Shown: positions 18,958-28,388, counted from the first letter of the stretch. The stretch is DNA of 64,000 nt from SHZI01 sp041396045 (GCA_041396045.1 JAWKZI010000006.1:1-64000), one strand, 5' to 3'. Translations and numbers: made by a program. The notes: a model not told the origin generated them from the letters alone.

Positions 18958-20481
18958 CTACTGGCGCGTTGAAAAATCGATGCCCTGGGCAAGGGGAAGC
19001 GTGCTGCCAAAGTTGATCGTCACGGTCTGCCTGCGCATGTAGGCTTTCCAGGAATCGGAGCCAGCCTCGCGTCCGCCACCGGTTTCCTTTTCGCCACCGA
19101 AAGCCCCGCCGATCTCGGCACCCGATGTGCCGATGTTGACGTTGGCAATGCCACAGTCGCTGCCTGAATGGCTGAGAAAGCGCTCGGCGTGTTGTAGCCG
19201 ATCGGTGAAAATTGCGGATGACAAACCCTGGGGTACGGCATTTTGTTTGGCGATCGCATCGGCCAGATCATCGAACGGAATCAGATAAAGGATGGGTGCG
19301 AAATTCTCCGTCTGAACAACCGGCCAGTCGTTCTCTGCGACGACGATGGTTGGTTCCACGAAATGCCCGGCACCCTTGCGTACCTTGCCGCCACAGAGCA
19401 GTCGCGCGCCCTGCGTGGCCAGTTCGGCGATGACCTGCTCGTATCTTTCCACAGCCTTGTGGTCAATCAGGGGGCCCATCAAGGTGCCGGGACTCAAGGG
19501 ATCGCCGATTGTTACCTGGCTGTAGGCGTCGACCAGTCGCGTACTGAGTTCGTCAACACGCTGGCGATGCACCAGCAGGCGGCGAGTCGTTGTACAGCGC
19601 TGGCCGGCGGTGCCGACAGCGCCAAACAGAATAGCGGGAATGGCGATGTCCAGGTTCGCGTGTTCATCGACAATTACTGCATTGTTGCCGCCCAGTTCCA
19701 GCAGGCAGCGACCAAAGCGCCGGGCCACCCGTCCGGCCACTGTGCCGCCCACTGCGGATGATCCCGTGAAGGAAACAAGATCGACGCGCGGATCGTCGAC
19801 GAAACGCGTGGCCAGGGCCACGTCGTCGGTATTGAACAGGAAGAATGCTGGTGGGAATCCCTGAGCTTCGAGGGCTTCATTGCACAAACGTTGAACTGCA
19901 ACACTGGTTAGTGGCGCTTTGGGTGATGGCTTCCATACGGTCACGTTGCCACAGACAGCAGCGATGAAAGCATTCCAGGACCAGACCGCCACGGGGAAAT
20001 TGAACGCGCTGATCACCCCCACGACACCGAGTGGATGCCATTGTTCATAAAGGCGGTGAAACGGGCGTTCAGAAGGCAGGGTTTTGCCGCCAAGCATACG
20101 CGACAGCCCCACGGCATAATCTGCGATGTCGATCATCTCCTGCACTTCGCCATCGCCTTCGGCCTTGATTTTCCCGACCTCCAGCGTGACGAGGCTGCCT
20201 AGCGCATCCTTGTGCCGGCGCAGCGCTGCGCCCACGAGCCTGACCGCCTCACCGCGCCGTGGCGCCGGCAGATCGCGCCAGGCCGCTGCCGAGTTTCGTG
20301 CGCTGCTGATTACCTGTTCGTAGTCCTGCTCGGTGGCGGCTGCGACGTTCGCGACCACACCGCCAGTGCCTGGATTCTCGGACGCGATCTGTTCACGGTT
20401 GCCAGTGGGATGCCAGCCGGACGCTGACCAGGCGCCGGGATTCAGGTCGGATAGTCCGAGGGATTCAAGAACACTATGCAT
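18958..20481 (-). CDS. Aldehyde dehydrogenase, ALDH7 / aminoadipate-semialdehyde dehydrogenase type
   Basis: 507 residues. NAD-dependent ALDH fold with the catalytic cysteine in GQRCTTTRR, the glutamate in LLELGGNNAVIVDEHA, the NFPVAVWSWN entry and the C-terminal EIGGAFGGEKETGGGREAGS, the last being typical of the ALDH7/AmaB group that oxidises 2-aminoadipate-6-semialdehyde (piperideine-6-carboxylate). The ATG at 20481 is inside the 3' end of the saccharopine dehydrogenase gene (8-base overlap), so the two are translationally linked. Longer in-frame sequence upstream, to 20799, is only overlap with that gene. The context makes a lysine-catabolic role likely. Confidence 0.9.
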   Translation of the reverse strand: MHSVLESLGLSDLNPGAWSASGWHPTGNREQIASENPGTGGVVANVAAATEQDYEQVISSARNSAAAWRDLPAPRRGEAVRLVGAALRRHKDALGSLVTLEVGKIKAEGDGEVQEMIDIADYAVGLSRMLGGKTLPSERPFHRLYEQWHPLGVVGVISAFNFPVAVWSWNAFIAAVCGNVTVWKPSPKAPLTSVAVQRLCNEALEAQGFPPAFFLFNTDDVALATRFVDDPRVDLVSFTGSSAVGGTVAGRVARRFGRCLLELGGNNAVIVDEHANLDIAIPAILFGAVGTAGQRCTTTRRLLVHRQRVDELSTRLVDAYSQVTIGDPLSPGTLMGPLIDHKAVERYEQVIAELATQGARLLCGGKVRKGAGHFVEPTIVVAENDWPVVQTENFAPILYLIPFDDLADAIAKQNAVPQGLSSAIFTDRLQHAERFLSHSGSDCGIANVNIGTSGAEIGGAFGGEKETGGGREAGSDSWKAYMRRQTVTINFGSTLPLAQGIDFSTRQ

Positions 20482-21664
20482 GATCGTGCGTCCGTTGCTT
20501 GCCCCGGCTGCCGGCAGCGATGATCCGGGATGAGACTTCCTTGCCGGCGCCGTTGCTGTAGTAACGGCCAAAGCGATTCGCCAGGATATCGTTGAGCGGA
20601 AACTGCTCCTGACGGACAAAGCCCCGATATTGCGTCGGGTTGCGCAGTACCAGATCCAGCACAGCACAGATACCACCAGCCGTTGTGATCTGGATGGCTG
20701 ACCACAGGCGGTCACCGATAACTTGTGGATAAATCTTGTTGACGTAGTTTTCCTCGCGTAATTCACCTTCCTGGAGGCCGGTGACAGCCGCATAGACAAT
20801 CACCACGTCCTGCAGCGTCTGCGGCACCGAGTTTTCCAGGATGCGCTTCAGGGTATCCCGGTCCTGATTCAGCTTCAGGCCATTCATCAGCAGCCGCATC
20901 TGTTCGCAGTGCCCGGGATAGCGGATAGTCTTGTAATCCATCGCTTCCACATCCTGTCCGTAGCTTTCAGCCAGGGAGCCAAGACCGCCGGAGGTGTTGA
21001 ATGCCTCATACAAGGTGCCATCGATGGCGATCTCTTCAAGCCCCTCCAGTGGCAGCACCTGCTGGACCTCGCCATTGACGACGCTCCGGCACAGATTGCC
21101 GTACTCATTGATCAGGCCCTCGGTAGACCAGGTCAGTGAATATTTGAGTACATTGTTCGGATGCTGTGGCAATGCGCCGACGCGTAGTTTTACGCTGCGA
21201 ATGGTGTCGAAGTGCCGGATCAGTTCGGCCGCGGCGATGCTGATAAATCCCGGGGCGAGGCCGCATTGGGGTGCAAAGGCTGTTGCAGCATCTTCGGCAA
21301 TATTGAGAACCGCGGCAGCGGAACGCACGTCTTCAGTCAGGTCAAAGTAGTGCGCGCCGGCGGCACGCGCGGCTCTGGCAACGCACTCGTTGCAATAGTA
21401 GGGCAGGCTGGAGATGACGGCAGAACTTCCGAGACGACGCAGCGTTGCTTCCAGTGCGATGCTGTCTGTGGCATCCAGATCAAGTGCGCCAATGAGGCCG
21501 GCACCGCCTTTGTTTCCCGAGGTCTGGCGTTGTGCTGCGGCTACGTCTGCCGCCGCGCCCGGTCTGGAATCTGCCAGACTCACGCCGTAGTCCCCGGATT
21601 CAGCCAGCAATCCGGCAATCAATGCGCCGATTTTGCCGGCGCCCAGAACCAGTACCTGATGCAT
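20474..21664 (-). CDS. Saccharopine dehydrogenase-family protein (lysine degradation)
   Basis: 396 residues. The N-terminal Rossmann fold begins at once with LVLGAGKIGALIAGLLAESG; the middle contains SSLPYYCNECVARAARAAGAHYFDLTED and CGLAPGFISIAAAELI, characteristic of the saccharopine dehydrogenase/reductase fold. ATG 21664. The family interconverts saccharopine and glutamate plus 2-aminoadipate semialdehyde; some relatives deaminate lysine directly (lysine 6-dehydrogenase), and I cannot separate these by eye. Either reaction yields the semialdehyde that the overlapping downstream ALDH7-type gene would oxidise. Confidence 0.88.
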   Translation of the reverse strand: MHQVLVLGAGKIGALIAGLLAESGDYGVSLADSRPGAAADVAAAQRQTSGNKGGAGLIGALDLDATDSIALEATLRRLGSSAVISSLPYYCNECVARAARAAGAHYFDLTEDVRSAAAVLNIAEDAATAFAPQCGLAPGFISIAAAELIRHFDTIRSVKLRVGALPQHPNNVLKYSLTWSTEGLINEYGNLCRSVVNGEVQQVLPLEGLEEIAIDGTLYEAFNTSGGLGSLAESYGQDVEAMDYKTIRYPGHCEQMRLLMNGLKLNQDRDTLKRILENSVPQTLQDVVIVYAAVTGLQEGELREENYVNKIYPQVIGDRLWSAIQITTAGGICAVLDLVLRNPTQYRGFVRQEQFPLNDILANRFGRYYSNGAGKEVSSRIIAAGSRGKQRTHDHA

Positions 21665-21781
21665 GACACGACTCCTTTACGGTGCAAAGTCTGACCGCAC
21701 AATGATCGTCGCTATAGCCGGCGCCACTCGATTGTGGTCTGCCGATTGTGGCAGAGTGCCTGAAACTCTGGTCACGCAACA

Positions 21782-22691
21782 ATGGGTGCCATGAATTCAG
21801 CCGATTCAGGACCAGTCAAAGCACTTTCCAGGCGGGATTTCACCGCAGGTTCACTACAGTTTGGCGCTGGGCTGCTGGCGCTGACAGCCAGCAGCGACGC
21901 CTTGCCGCGTGTCGCTGGTGACGTGCCTGCAGGCGCGCCGGACCTGAGCAGTCCGGCAGAGAATCTCCGGGCCCTGGTGCGGTTTACCGCCAGTCTCAAG
22001 GAGCGCGATGTCCCGTGGTGGTACGACGGCACGATTCTCGGCGTCGTGCCGGGCGAGAATCCCCGGCCGCTGTTGAAGTTCGAGGGATGGAGCTTTACTG
22101 GATGCAGCATCTGGCCGGCGGTGCCTTCGAGTTGACGGGCAACACCGTGACATTTTTCGTGACGTGGAAAGCGGCAAAATGCTGTCGGAGTTCCGTAATC
22201 CGTACACCAATGCCATCAATCAGGTGCAGCCGGCCATTCAGGGCGGTGGCCCGGGTCGGGGTTTCAACTACTCGACGCAGGGAATCCGCTTCACCCGGCT
22301 GTTAAAGCAGTTGCCTGAAGAATCGCTGGTCCTGGATTGGACTTTCGTGCGCGACATGGTCTGGCTGCACAACTGGACGCGCTATCCGCCAGGTCTCCCG
22401 CCACCGCGTTGGCAGCAGCAGACGATGTTTGCCAGCCAGGAGGACTTTTGCAACCAGTCGCTGGACAGCGTGCCGGTGGTCTTCGGCTCTACCGTTCATA
22501 TGCCATGGTTCAAATGGATGGACATGGGGGACCGGCCAGGCCATATGGTCTGGCACGCTGGTGGCGCCAAACTGGAGTCCATCGCGCAGCTTCCGACCGA
22601 ATATCGCCAACGGGTCGAAAGGGAATACCCGACGCTGCTCTCGGCCAACCCGGCCACGGCAGCCGAGCGCAGGCCGACGCCCGGGCATTAA
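21782..22691 (+). CDS. Tat-exported DUF1838 family protein (two frameshifts)
   Basis: About 303 codons. The start has a twin-arginine signal (LSRRDFTAGSLQFGAGLLALTA). The first frame ends soon after FEGWS; the true continuation, ELYWMQHLAGGAFELTGNT, lies one frame over, implying a lost G near 22089. A second lost base near 22159 leads to DVESGKMLSEFRNPY and then to the end through MPWFKWMDMGDRPGHMVWH. The Trp/His-rich conserved blocks match DUF1838, a family of unknown function often found with a Tat signal. It is divergent from the lysine pair and precedes the 2Fe-2S gene by 51 bases. Confidence 0.75.
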
Positions 22692-22742
22692 TTCGGCGAT
22701 CTCAGGTTAATCAGAAGCCGGGGATGTACGTAAACTAGGCGA

Positions 22743-23213
22743 ATGATCAGCTTCACCCTCAATGGGGCGACAGTCGACCTGGATGCCACCGACGACATGC
22801 CGCTTTTATGGGCTCTGCGGGACCAATTGGGCCTGACGGGCACCAAGTACGGTTGTGGCAGGGCGCTGTGTGGCGCCTGCACAGTGCATGTCGATGGCGT
22901 TGCAACCCGGTGCTGCGTCGTTCCCTTGTCAGCGGTGGCCGGCAAATCCGTAACCACCATTGAGGGACTGAGTGCCGGGAATGAACTCCACCCGGTGCAA
23001 CAGGCCTGGATCGATGAACAGGTGCCCCAGTGCGGTTACTGTCAGCCGGGCATGATCATGGCCGTGGCAGCGTTTCTGCGTACTGATCCGGCACCGGATG
23101 ATGCAGCCATCAACGCCAACATCACCAATATCTGCCGATGCGGTACCTATCCGCGTATTCGTCGGGCGATTCACCGGGCGGCGGCCGGGGCCGCTGGAGC
23201 CGACCTGACCTGA
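22743..23213 (+). CDS. (2Fe-2S) small subunit of a molybdenum hydroxylase (IorA/CoxS type)
   Basis: 156 residues with both iron-sulfur motifs intact: the plant-type cluster C-x4-C-G-x-C in YGCGRALCGACTVH plus the distal Cys of TRCCVV, and the helical-domain cluster CGYCQPGM and CRCGTY. Such subunits carry electrons from a molybdopterin large subunit to an acceptor. No molybdopterin-binding subunit follows; the next gene encodes a cytochrome c. Either the large subunit is elsewhere in the genome or this is a free electron carrier. Starts at ATG 22743. Confidence 0.92.
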   Translation: MISFTLNGATVDLDATDDMPLLWALRDQLGLTGTKYGCGRALCGACTVHVDGVATRCCVVPLSAVAGKSVTTIEGLSAGNELHPVQQAWIDEQVPQCGYCQPGMIMAVAAFLRTDPAPDDAAINANITNICRCGTYPRIRRAIHRAAAGAAGADLT

Positions 23214-23266
23214 CAGAATCGCCAATTGGCATTAACCTTCGCGTTCCCAACTGTAGAGTAAAGCCT

Positions 23267-23782
23267 GTGCACAACACTTCAAATCTGCCAGCAAAACTGC
23301 TCGCCTTCGTCACCGTGAGCGTCGCACTGTCGTTGTCTGCTTGTGCGGATGGCGACAGCAGTGCGCCATCCCCCGGTGCTGCAACCACTGAAGCGACCGC
23401 AGCACCGGCGGATTTCAATGAATTGCTGGCCACTGCAGACCCGGCCAAGGGCAAGGTCCAGTTTCTGCAATGCCGGGCCTGCCATAGCCTGGAAGCCGCT
23501 GGCCCCAACAAGGTTGGCCCCAACCTGCATGGCCTGTTCGGCAAGAAGGCAGGATTTGCACCTGGTTTCAACTATTCGGACGCGCTCAAGAACTCCGGTG
23601 TCGTATGGTCCGCGGAGACGCTGGACCATTGGTTTGAGCGGCCCAGTGAGCTCATCCCCGGTAATCACATGGTGTTCGTCGGGATCCGCAACCCTGGAGA
23701 CCGGGCCAATCTGATTGCTTATCTGAAGCAGGAGGCGGGTGGCTCATCGGCCGGAAACGCTACCACTGTTCCAGCCAATTGA
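23267..23782 (+). CDS. Class I cytochrome c lipoprotein
   Basis: 171 residues from GTG 23267. The N terminus is a lipoprotein signal (LLAFVTVSVALSLSACADG), followed by an Ala/Pro/Thr linker and a cytochrome c2/c550-like domain: haem motif CRACH, VGPNLHGLFGKKAG, and the distal Met in NHMVF. A plausible electron acceptor for the 2Fe-2S protein encoded 53 bases upstream. An intrinsic terminator follows the stop. The same frame is open from 23138 but that part overlaps the previous gene. Confidence 0.87.
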   Translation: MHNTSNLPAKLLAFVTVSVALSLSACADGDSSAPSPGAATTEATAAPADFNELLATADPAKGKVQFLQCRACHSLEAAGPNKVGPNLHGLFGKKAGFAPGFNYSDALKNSGVVWSAETLDHWFERPSELIPGNHMVFVGIRNPGDRANLIAYLKQEAGGSSAGNATTVPAN

Positions 23783-23799
23783 GTGACACCGGCAAACTG

Positions 23800-23820
23800 A
23801 GCCGGACTTGTTCGGCTTTT
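23800..23820 (+). terminator. Intrinsic terminator after the cytochrome c gene
   Basis: Stem AGCCGGA (23800-23806) with TTCGGCT (23811-23817, one G-T pair), loop CTTG, followed by T's up to 23820. A flanking CTGAGCC/GGCTCAG pairing extends the fold on the opposite strand. The position between the convergent cytochrome and dgkA stops fits a shared terminator. Confidence 0.7.
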
Positions 23821-23823
23821 GGC

Positions 23824-24198
23824 TCAGCCGAGAAATCGCTCCCAGGCCACAGTCACCCAGGTGATAGTGGCGAGAACCACGCTTAAAAACACGGCTGCCG
23901 ATCCCAGATCTTTGGCCTTACCCGCTAGAGGGTGGTGTTCATCGCTAATGCGATCGACGGTTGCCTCGATCGCGGAATTCAGTATTTCAACGATCATCAC
24001 CAGCAGCCAGGATGCGACCAGCAGTAGGCGCTCGAAGTGGGTCTGACCCAGCCAAAACGCGAGCGGTCCCAGCACAATGGCCAGCAGTACTTCCTGGCGG
24101 AAGGCCTCTTCACCGCGCCAGGCGGCAAGCAGTCCGGCCATTGAAAAATTGATGGCGTCGCGCAGCCGGCGCCATCCGCGTTTTCCCTGTTTGGTCAT
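23824..24198 (-). CDS. dgkA: Diacylglycerol kinase
   Basis: 124 residues, normal for the small prokaryotic integral-membrane kinase. Three TM helices are apparent (LLAIVLGPLAFWLG, LLLVASWLLVMIVEILN, AAVFLSVVLATITWVTVAW) with the catalytic segment VEILNSAIEATVDRIS and the upstream EEAFRQE. It phosphorylates diacylglycerol to phosphatidate for recycling into phospholipid. ATG 24198. It is divergent from phoB, with 222 bases between the starts. Confidence 0.95.
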   Translation of the reverse strand: MTKQGKRGWRRLRDAINFSMAGLLAAWRGEEAFRQEVLLAIVLGPLAFWLGQTHFERLLLVASWLLVMIVEILNSAIEATVDRISDEHHPLAGKAKDLGSAAVFLSVVLATITWVTVAWERFLG

Positions 24199-24420
24199 CG
24201 TTCGGAACCCATTGGTGAATCCTCAGGATCGCGGCTGCTCCGGTCGTCAGTACCACGAATGCTAGACTGCCGGGAGGAGCTTGGTGAAAAGCATACCGAA
24301 TAATCAGGGGGTTGGATCACAATGCCGCAATAGGCATCATCCATCTGGCTATTGACCATGTCATAGCCCGGTAATACAAGCTTGGTGCAATGTTTCGCGT
24401 CAACTATGCGACGGAATGTC

Positions 24421-25119
24421 ATGGCAGTGCGCAGAATCCTGGTGGTCGACGACGAAGCGGCAATCCGGCAGATGATTGCATTCAATCTGACTCGTGCCGG
24501 ATTTGAAGTCGACGAAGCAGAAGACTATGCAACAGCCCGCCTCCGGATCGCGGACCATCGCCCTGACCTGGTACTGGTGGACTGGATGCTGCCTGAATCC
24601 AGCGGGCTGGAACTGACGCGGACGCTGCGGCGAGAAGCAGCCAATCGGGAAATTCCGATCATCATGCTGACCGCGCGGGCCGAGGAACAGGACAAAATCC
24701 TGGGTCTCGATGGTGGCGTCGATGATTACATTACCAAGCCCTTCTCGCCGCGCGAGTTGTTGTCCCGGATCAACGCCATATTGCGCCGGGTGGCACCGCC
24801 GGACGACGAGCCCCGGGTTGCGGGTGATTTGCGTCTGGACCCTGTCAGTCACCAGATATTCGTCGGGAAGCAGGAAATTCCCGTCGGGCCCACCGAGTTT
24901 CGATTGCTCAAATTTCTGATGGAGAACGCCGATCGTGTCTACAGTCGCACGCAACTGCTCGATGCGGTGTGGGGCCAGAATGTCTATGTCGAGGAGCGAA
25001 CCGTCGACGTCCATATACGCCGATTGAGAAAGCCGCTGGAGGAGTTCAATGCGGACCGTTATATCCAGACCGTCAGGGGTGCGGGTTACCGTTTTTCCAC
25101 ACGTTTTGACCATGCCTGA
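24421..25119 (+). CDS. phoB: Phosphate regulon response regulator PhoB
   Basis: 232 residues: receiver domain with D10-D11, phospho-acceptor D54 in LVDWMLPESSG and the Lys of YITKPFSP, then an OmpR/PhoB winged helix (LTRTLRRE linker, VGPTEFRLLKFLMENADRVY, ERTVDVHIRRLRKPL). The ATG at 24421 (MAVRRILVVDDE) is the family start; in-frame codons further up add non-conserved residues. It should activate Pho genes, including the pst genes downstream, but I could not identify a clear Pho box by eye. Confidence 0.95.
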   Translation: MAVRRILVVDDEAAIRQMIAFNLTRAGFEVDEAEDYATARLRIADHRPDLVLVDWMLPESSGLELTRTLRREAANREIPIIMLTARAEEQDKILGLDGGVDDYITKPFSPRELLSRINAILRRVAPPDDEPRVAGDLRLDPVSHQIFVGKQEIPVGPTEFRLLKFLMENADRVYSRTQLLDAVWGQNVYVEERTVDVHIRRLRKPLEEFNADRYIQTVRGAGYRFSTRFDHA

Positions 25120-25127
25120 CCCCGCCA

Positions 25128-26417
25128 ATGCCTAAGGTCTGGACCTGGACGCTATTCCGTTATGGAGTTGCAATGCTGGCAGGTGCCGGCATCGGTCTGT
25201 TTTATGGCCATCCTGAAACTGGCGCACTGCTGGTAGCGTTGGGGTTGCTGGTCTGGCAGTTGTACAACCTTTATCTGCTGGAGCGCTGGCTCGCGACGGG
25301 CCGCATTAACGAGATCCCCGATGGTGATGGTGTGTGGCCACCGGTCTTTGCCAAGATTCAGTTTACAAAGAATAAGGCGAAGCGACGCGGTAAGAGATTT
25401 CGTAAATTAGTCAAGGACTTGCGAGCATCAACGGAAGCATTTCCTGATGGTGGCGTGATCCTCAATTCCCGCCATGAGATCGTGAACTACAACCAGGCAG
25501 CGCGGGTACTGCTGGGTCTGAAGTCTCGTCGTGACCGGGGCATGCGCGTCGAAAACCTATTGCGGTATCCGGACTTCGTCGATTACCTGTACAACCCAGG
25601 TGAACGGGACTCGGTGGAAATTTCTTCGCCGACCGGGGGCGATAGCTGGCTCTCCTGTCGGTTGATCCCCTATGGTCCGGACCAGAATCTTCTGATGATC
25701 AGGGATATCAGCCAGAGGGTTAAGATTGAGAAGATCAGACGTGATTTTGTCGCCAACGCATCCCACGAGTTGCGTACACCCCTGACGGTCATTATGGGGT
25801 ACCTGGATGCGCTCGGTGATGACCCAAAACTTTCGCCGGAGTGGAAAGAGCCGATTCAGGTGATGTATGAGCAGGCGGTGCGGATGCGCGGCCTGGTTGA
25901 TGATTTGCTGCAGTTGTCAAAGCTGGAATCGAGTCAGTCGGTGCCCAGAAACCGGTTAGTCGATGTGGCTGCGATCCTTGGGTCGGCACAACAGGAGGCG
26001 TTGGCACTGCCTGAACATCCGGGCACGATTGAGGTTGAGCTGAACAGTGCCGCCAATTTACTGGGCGAAGAGACAGAATTGCAGTCAGTCGTGTCTAATC
26101 TGGTGCTGAATGCAGCCCGCTATACCCCGAAAAGCGGGCGGATTCTGATCAACTGGACGGTGGATGACGACGGTGGTCACCTGGCTGTCCAGGACACGGG
26201 AATCGGAATTTCCGAAGAGGATATTCCCCGCGTTACAGAGCGATTTTATCGTACTGACGGCGGGCGTACCCGGCAGCAAGGCGGGACCGGCCTTGGCCTT
26301 GCCATCGTGAAGCACGCGTTACGACGTCACAATGCTGAGTTGGAGATACGCAGCGGCTTGGGGCAGGGAAGTACTTTCATCTGCCACTTTCCGCAAGATC
26401 GGCTCTCCCTATCCTGA
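25128..26417 (+). CDS. phoR: Phosphate regulon sensor histidine kinase PhoR
   Basis: 429 residues. Two N-terminal TM segments (about 11-26 and 32-50) with almost no periplasmic loop, a basic cytoplasmic linker, a PAS-like domain (GGVILNSRHEIVNYNQAA), then HisKA with H213 in NASHELRTPLTVIMGYLDAL and HATPase with N box NLVLNAARYTP, DTGIGI and GTGLGLAIVKH. This architecture, with no large sensor domain, is the PhoR norm, since phosphate status is read through PstSCAB and PhoU. It starts 8 bases after phoB. Confidence 0.95.
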   Translation: MPKVWTWTLFRYGVAMLAGAGIGLFYGHPETGALLVALGLLVWQLYNLYLLERWLATGRINEIPDGDGVWPPVFAKIQFTKNKAKRRGKRFRKLVKDLRASTEAFPDGGVILNSRHEIVNYNQAARVLLGLKSRRDRGMRVENLLRYPDFVDYLYNPGERDSVEISSPTGGDSWLSCRLIPYGPDQNLLMIRDISQRVKIEKIRRDFVANASHELRTPLTVIMGYLDALGDDPKLSPEWKEPIQVMYEQAVRMRGLVDDLLQLSKLESSQSVPRNRLVDVAAILGSAQQEALALPEHPGTIEVELNSAANLLGEETELQSVVSNLVLNAARYTPKSGRILINWTVDDDGGHLAVQDTGIGISEEDIPRVTERFYRTDGGRTRQQGGTGLGLAIVKHALRRHNAELEIRSGLGQGSTFICHFPQDRLSLS

Positions 26418-26510
26418 TACGCTAGATCCAACCTGGTAGACCAGTGTCCGCGGGTGCCGATGCGAGGGCACCCATATCCGAGCGTCCATGTGAGCTTAAG
26501 GAGCAACCCG

Positions 26511-27251
26511 ATGGAATCCGAAGGATTCAGTCACCACATCTCACGGCGGTTCAACACCGAGCTTGAGAACCTGCGCAGCGACGTGCTGCGCATGGGTGGA
26601 CTCGTTGAGCAGCATCTGAGCTTTGCCGTGGAAGCCATTGTTTCCGGTGACAGCGAGATGGGTCTGCGGGTCTCCAACGAAGACCACAAGATCAATATGT
26701 TAGAGGTGTCTATAGACGAGGAATGCCGCAAGCTGTTGGCCACGCGTATGCCGGCGGCCGGTGACCTGCGGCTGATAGTCATGGTTATCAAGACCATTAC
26801 TGATCTCGAACGTGTGGGCGACGAGGCCTCCAAGATCGGCTACCTGGCGTCACATCTGGCGACGGACCGGGACCGGTACGCGGCCTACAGTGAACTGAAA
26901 GCGCTCGGCGAGCACGTTCAAGAGATGCTGCACAATGCCCTCGATGCCTTCTCCCGCATGGACGTCGACGACGCAATGTCAGTGATAGAAGAAGACAAGC
27001 TGGTTGATGAAGAGTACGACCAGCTGCTCCGTCAGTGCATTTCCCTGATGATGGAAGACTCACGGACTATCCGTCGATTCATGGATGTCAGCTGGGTTGC
27101 TCGGGCGTTGGAACGGATTGGCGACCATGCCAAGAATATTGCTGAATATGTGGTCTATCTGGTGCATGGCCGGGATATACGGCATACAGAACTTGGAGCC
27201 GTGATGCAGGAAATCGAGGCTGCCAAGGGCGACCGGCCGACCACTGGCTGA
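26511..27251 (+). CDS. phoU: Phosphate transport/signalling regulator PhoU
   Basis: 246 residues starting at ATG 26511 behind AAGGAGC (26498-26504). Two repeats of the PhoU three-helix bundle carry the metal-binding signatures, e.g. ISRRFNTELENLRSDVLRMG, RMPAAGDLRLIVMVIKTITDLERVGDEA and DVSWVARALERIGDHAKNIAEY. PhoU couples the Pst transporter to PhoR and restrains phosphate uptake. Here it lies directly after phoR and before pstS, rather than after pstB as in enterobacteria. Confidence 0.95.
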   Translation: MESEGFSHHISRRFNTELENLRSDVLRMGGLVEQHLSFAVEAIVSGDSEMGLRVSNEDHKINMLEVSIDEECRKLLATRMPAAGDLRLIVMVIKTITDLERVGDEASKIGYLASHLATDRDRYAAYSELKALGEHVQEMLHNALDAFSRMDVDDAMSVIEEDKLVDEEYDQLLRQCISLMMEDSRTIRRFMDVSWVARALERIGDHAKNIAEYVVYLVHGRDIRHTELGAVMQEIEAAKGDRPTTG

Positions 27252-27326
27252 AATAATTCCTTAACAAAGGGGCAATAAACTACTTGGTGTTGGAACCCTG
27301 TGGTGTTCCCGTTGTTGGAGGTTTAA

Positions 27327-28388
27327 GTGAAGCATATCAAGGCCATTTCAGTCCCCATTTCAGCCCTGTTGTCAATTGCTGCCCTGATTACTGTCGCCGC
27401 CAACCCGGCAACTGCCCAATCGGCGCGCGACTACATCAGTATCGTGGGCTCATCTACGGTCTATCCATTCTCGACAGTTGTAGCGGAGCAGTTTGGCAAG
27501 ACCAGTAAATTCAAGACGCCCAAGGTGGAGTCCACCGGAACTGGTGGGGGCTTCAAGTTATTTTGTAGCGGGGTTGGGGTGCAGTATCCGGATATTGCGA
27601 ATGCGTCCCGCACCATCAAGGCCACCGAACGGGCGAACTGCGCTGCAAACGGCGTGAAGGATATTGTCGAAGTCAAGATTGGCTATGACGGTATTGTCCT
27701 GGCCGAATCCGTCGCTGCGCCGGGCTTGCCGCTCAGCTTGCGTGATATCTACCTGGCGCTGGCCAAGCAGGTACCAAACCCGAATGGGTCGGCGACTCTG
27801 GTGGCAAATCCCTATAAAACATGGAAAGACGTGAATCCAAAGCTGCCTGGCGAGGTGATTGAGGTACTGGGCCCGCCACCAACCTCAGGGACGCGAGATG
27901 CCTTCGTCGAACTAGCCATGGACGGTGGCTGCAAGACCATACCGTGGATAAAGGCGATCAAGCACCAGGATGAGAGCCGCTTCAAGCAGATCTGCTACAC
28001 GATTCGCGAAGACGGTCGTTTCATAGAGGCTGGCGAAAACGACAATCTGATCGTGCAGAAGCTGAAGGCAAACAAGAACGCTGTCGGAATCTTCGGCTAC
28101 AGCTTTCTTGAGGAGAACTCGGATACTGTCAAGGGTTCGGCCATCGACGGAGAGTTACCAACCTTCGAGAACATAGCCAGCGGTAAATATCCGGTATCAC
28201 GACCGCTGTACTTTTACATCAAGAGAGCGCACGTCGGATCGATTCCGGGAATTTCGGAATTTGTCGCCGAATTCACCAGCACGAAAGCGATGGGCGAGGA
28301 CGGCTACTTGGCTGATCGTGGTCTCGTGCCGCTACCCACAGCGGAATACCAGGCCGTGTCGAAGCGCGTAGCCGGGTTGGGAGACTAG
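27327..28388 (+). CDS. pstS: Periplasmic phosphate-binding protein PstS
   Basis: 353 residues. GTG start with TTGGAGG (27315-27321) 5 bases before it. Signal peptide ends ATAQSARDY. The mature protein shows the phosphate-site motifs IVGSSTVYPFS, STGTGGGFKLFCSG, SRTIK and PPPTSGTRDAFVELAM. It captures phosphate in the periplasm for PstCAB. The sequence is of the larger Pseudomonas/Xanthomonas-like type rather than the E. coli type. Seven-base gap to pstC. Confidence 0.95.
   Translation: MKHIKAISVPISALLSIAALITVAANPATAQSARDYISIVGSSTVYPFSTVVAEQFGKTSKFKTPKVESTGTGGGFKLFCSGVGVQYPDIANASRTIKATERANCAANGVKDIVEVKIGYDGIVLAESVAAPGLPLSLRDIYLALAKQVPNPNGSATLVANPYKTWKDVNPKLPGEVIEVLGPPPTSGTRDAFVELAMDGGCKTIPWIKAIKHQDESRFKQICYTIREDGRFIEAGENDNLIVQKLKANKNAVGIFGYSFLEENSDTVKGSAIDGELPTFENIASGKYPVSRPLYFYIKRAHVGSIPGISEFVAEFTSTKAMGEDGYLADRGLVPLPTAEYQAVSKRVAGLGD

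Noticed and set aside
24240..24420. Possible Pho boxes before phoB
   Set aside because: Only scattered TGTCATA-like half-sites are seen, not two properly spaced repeats.
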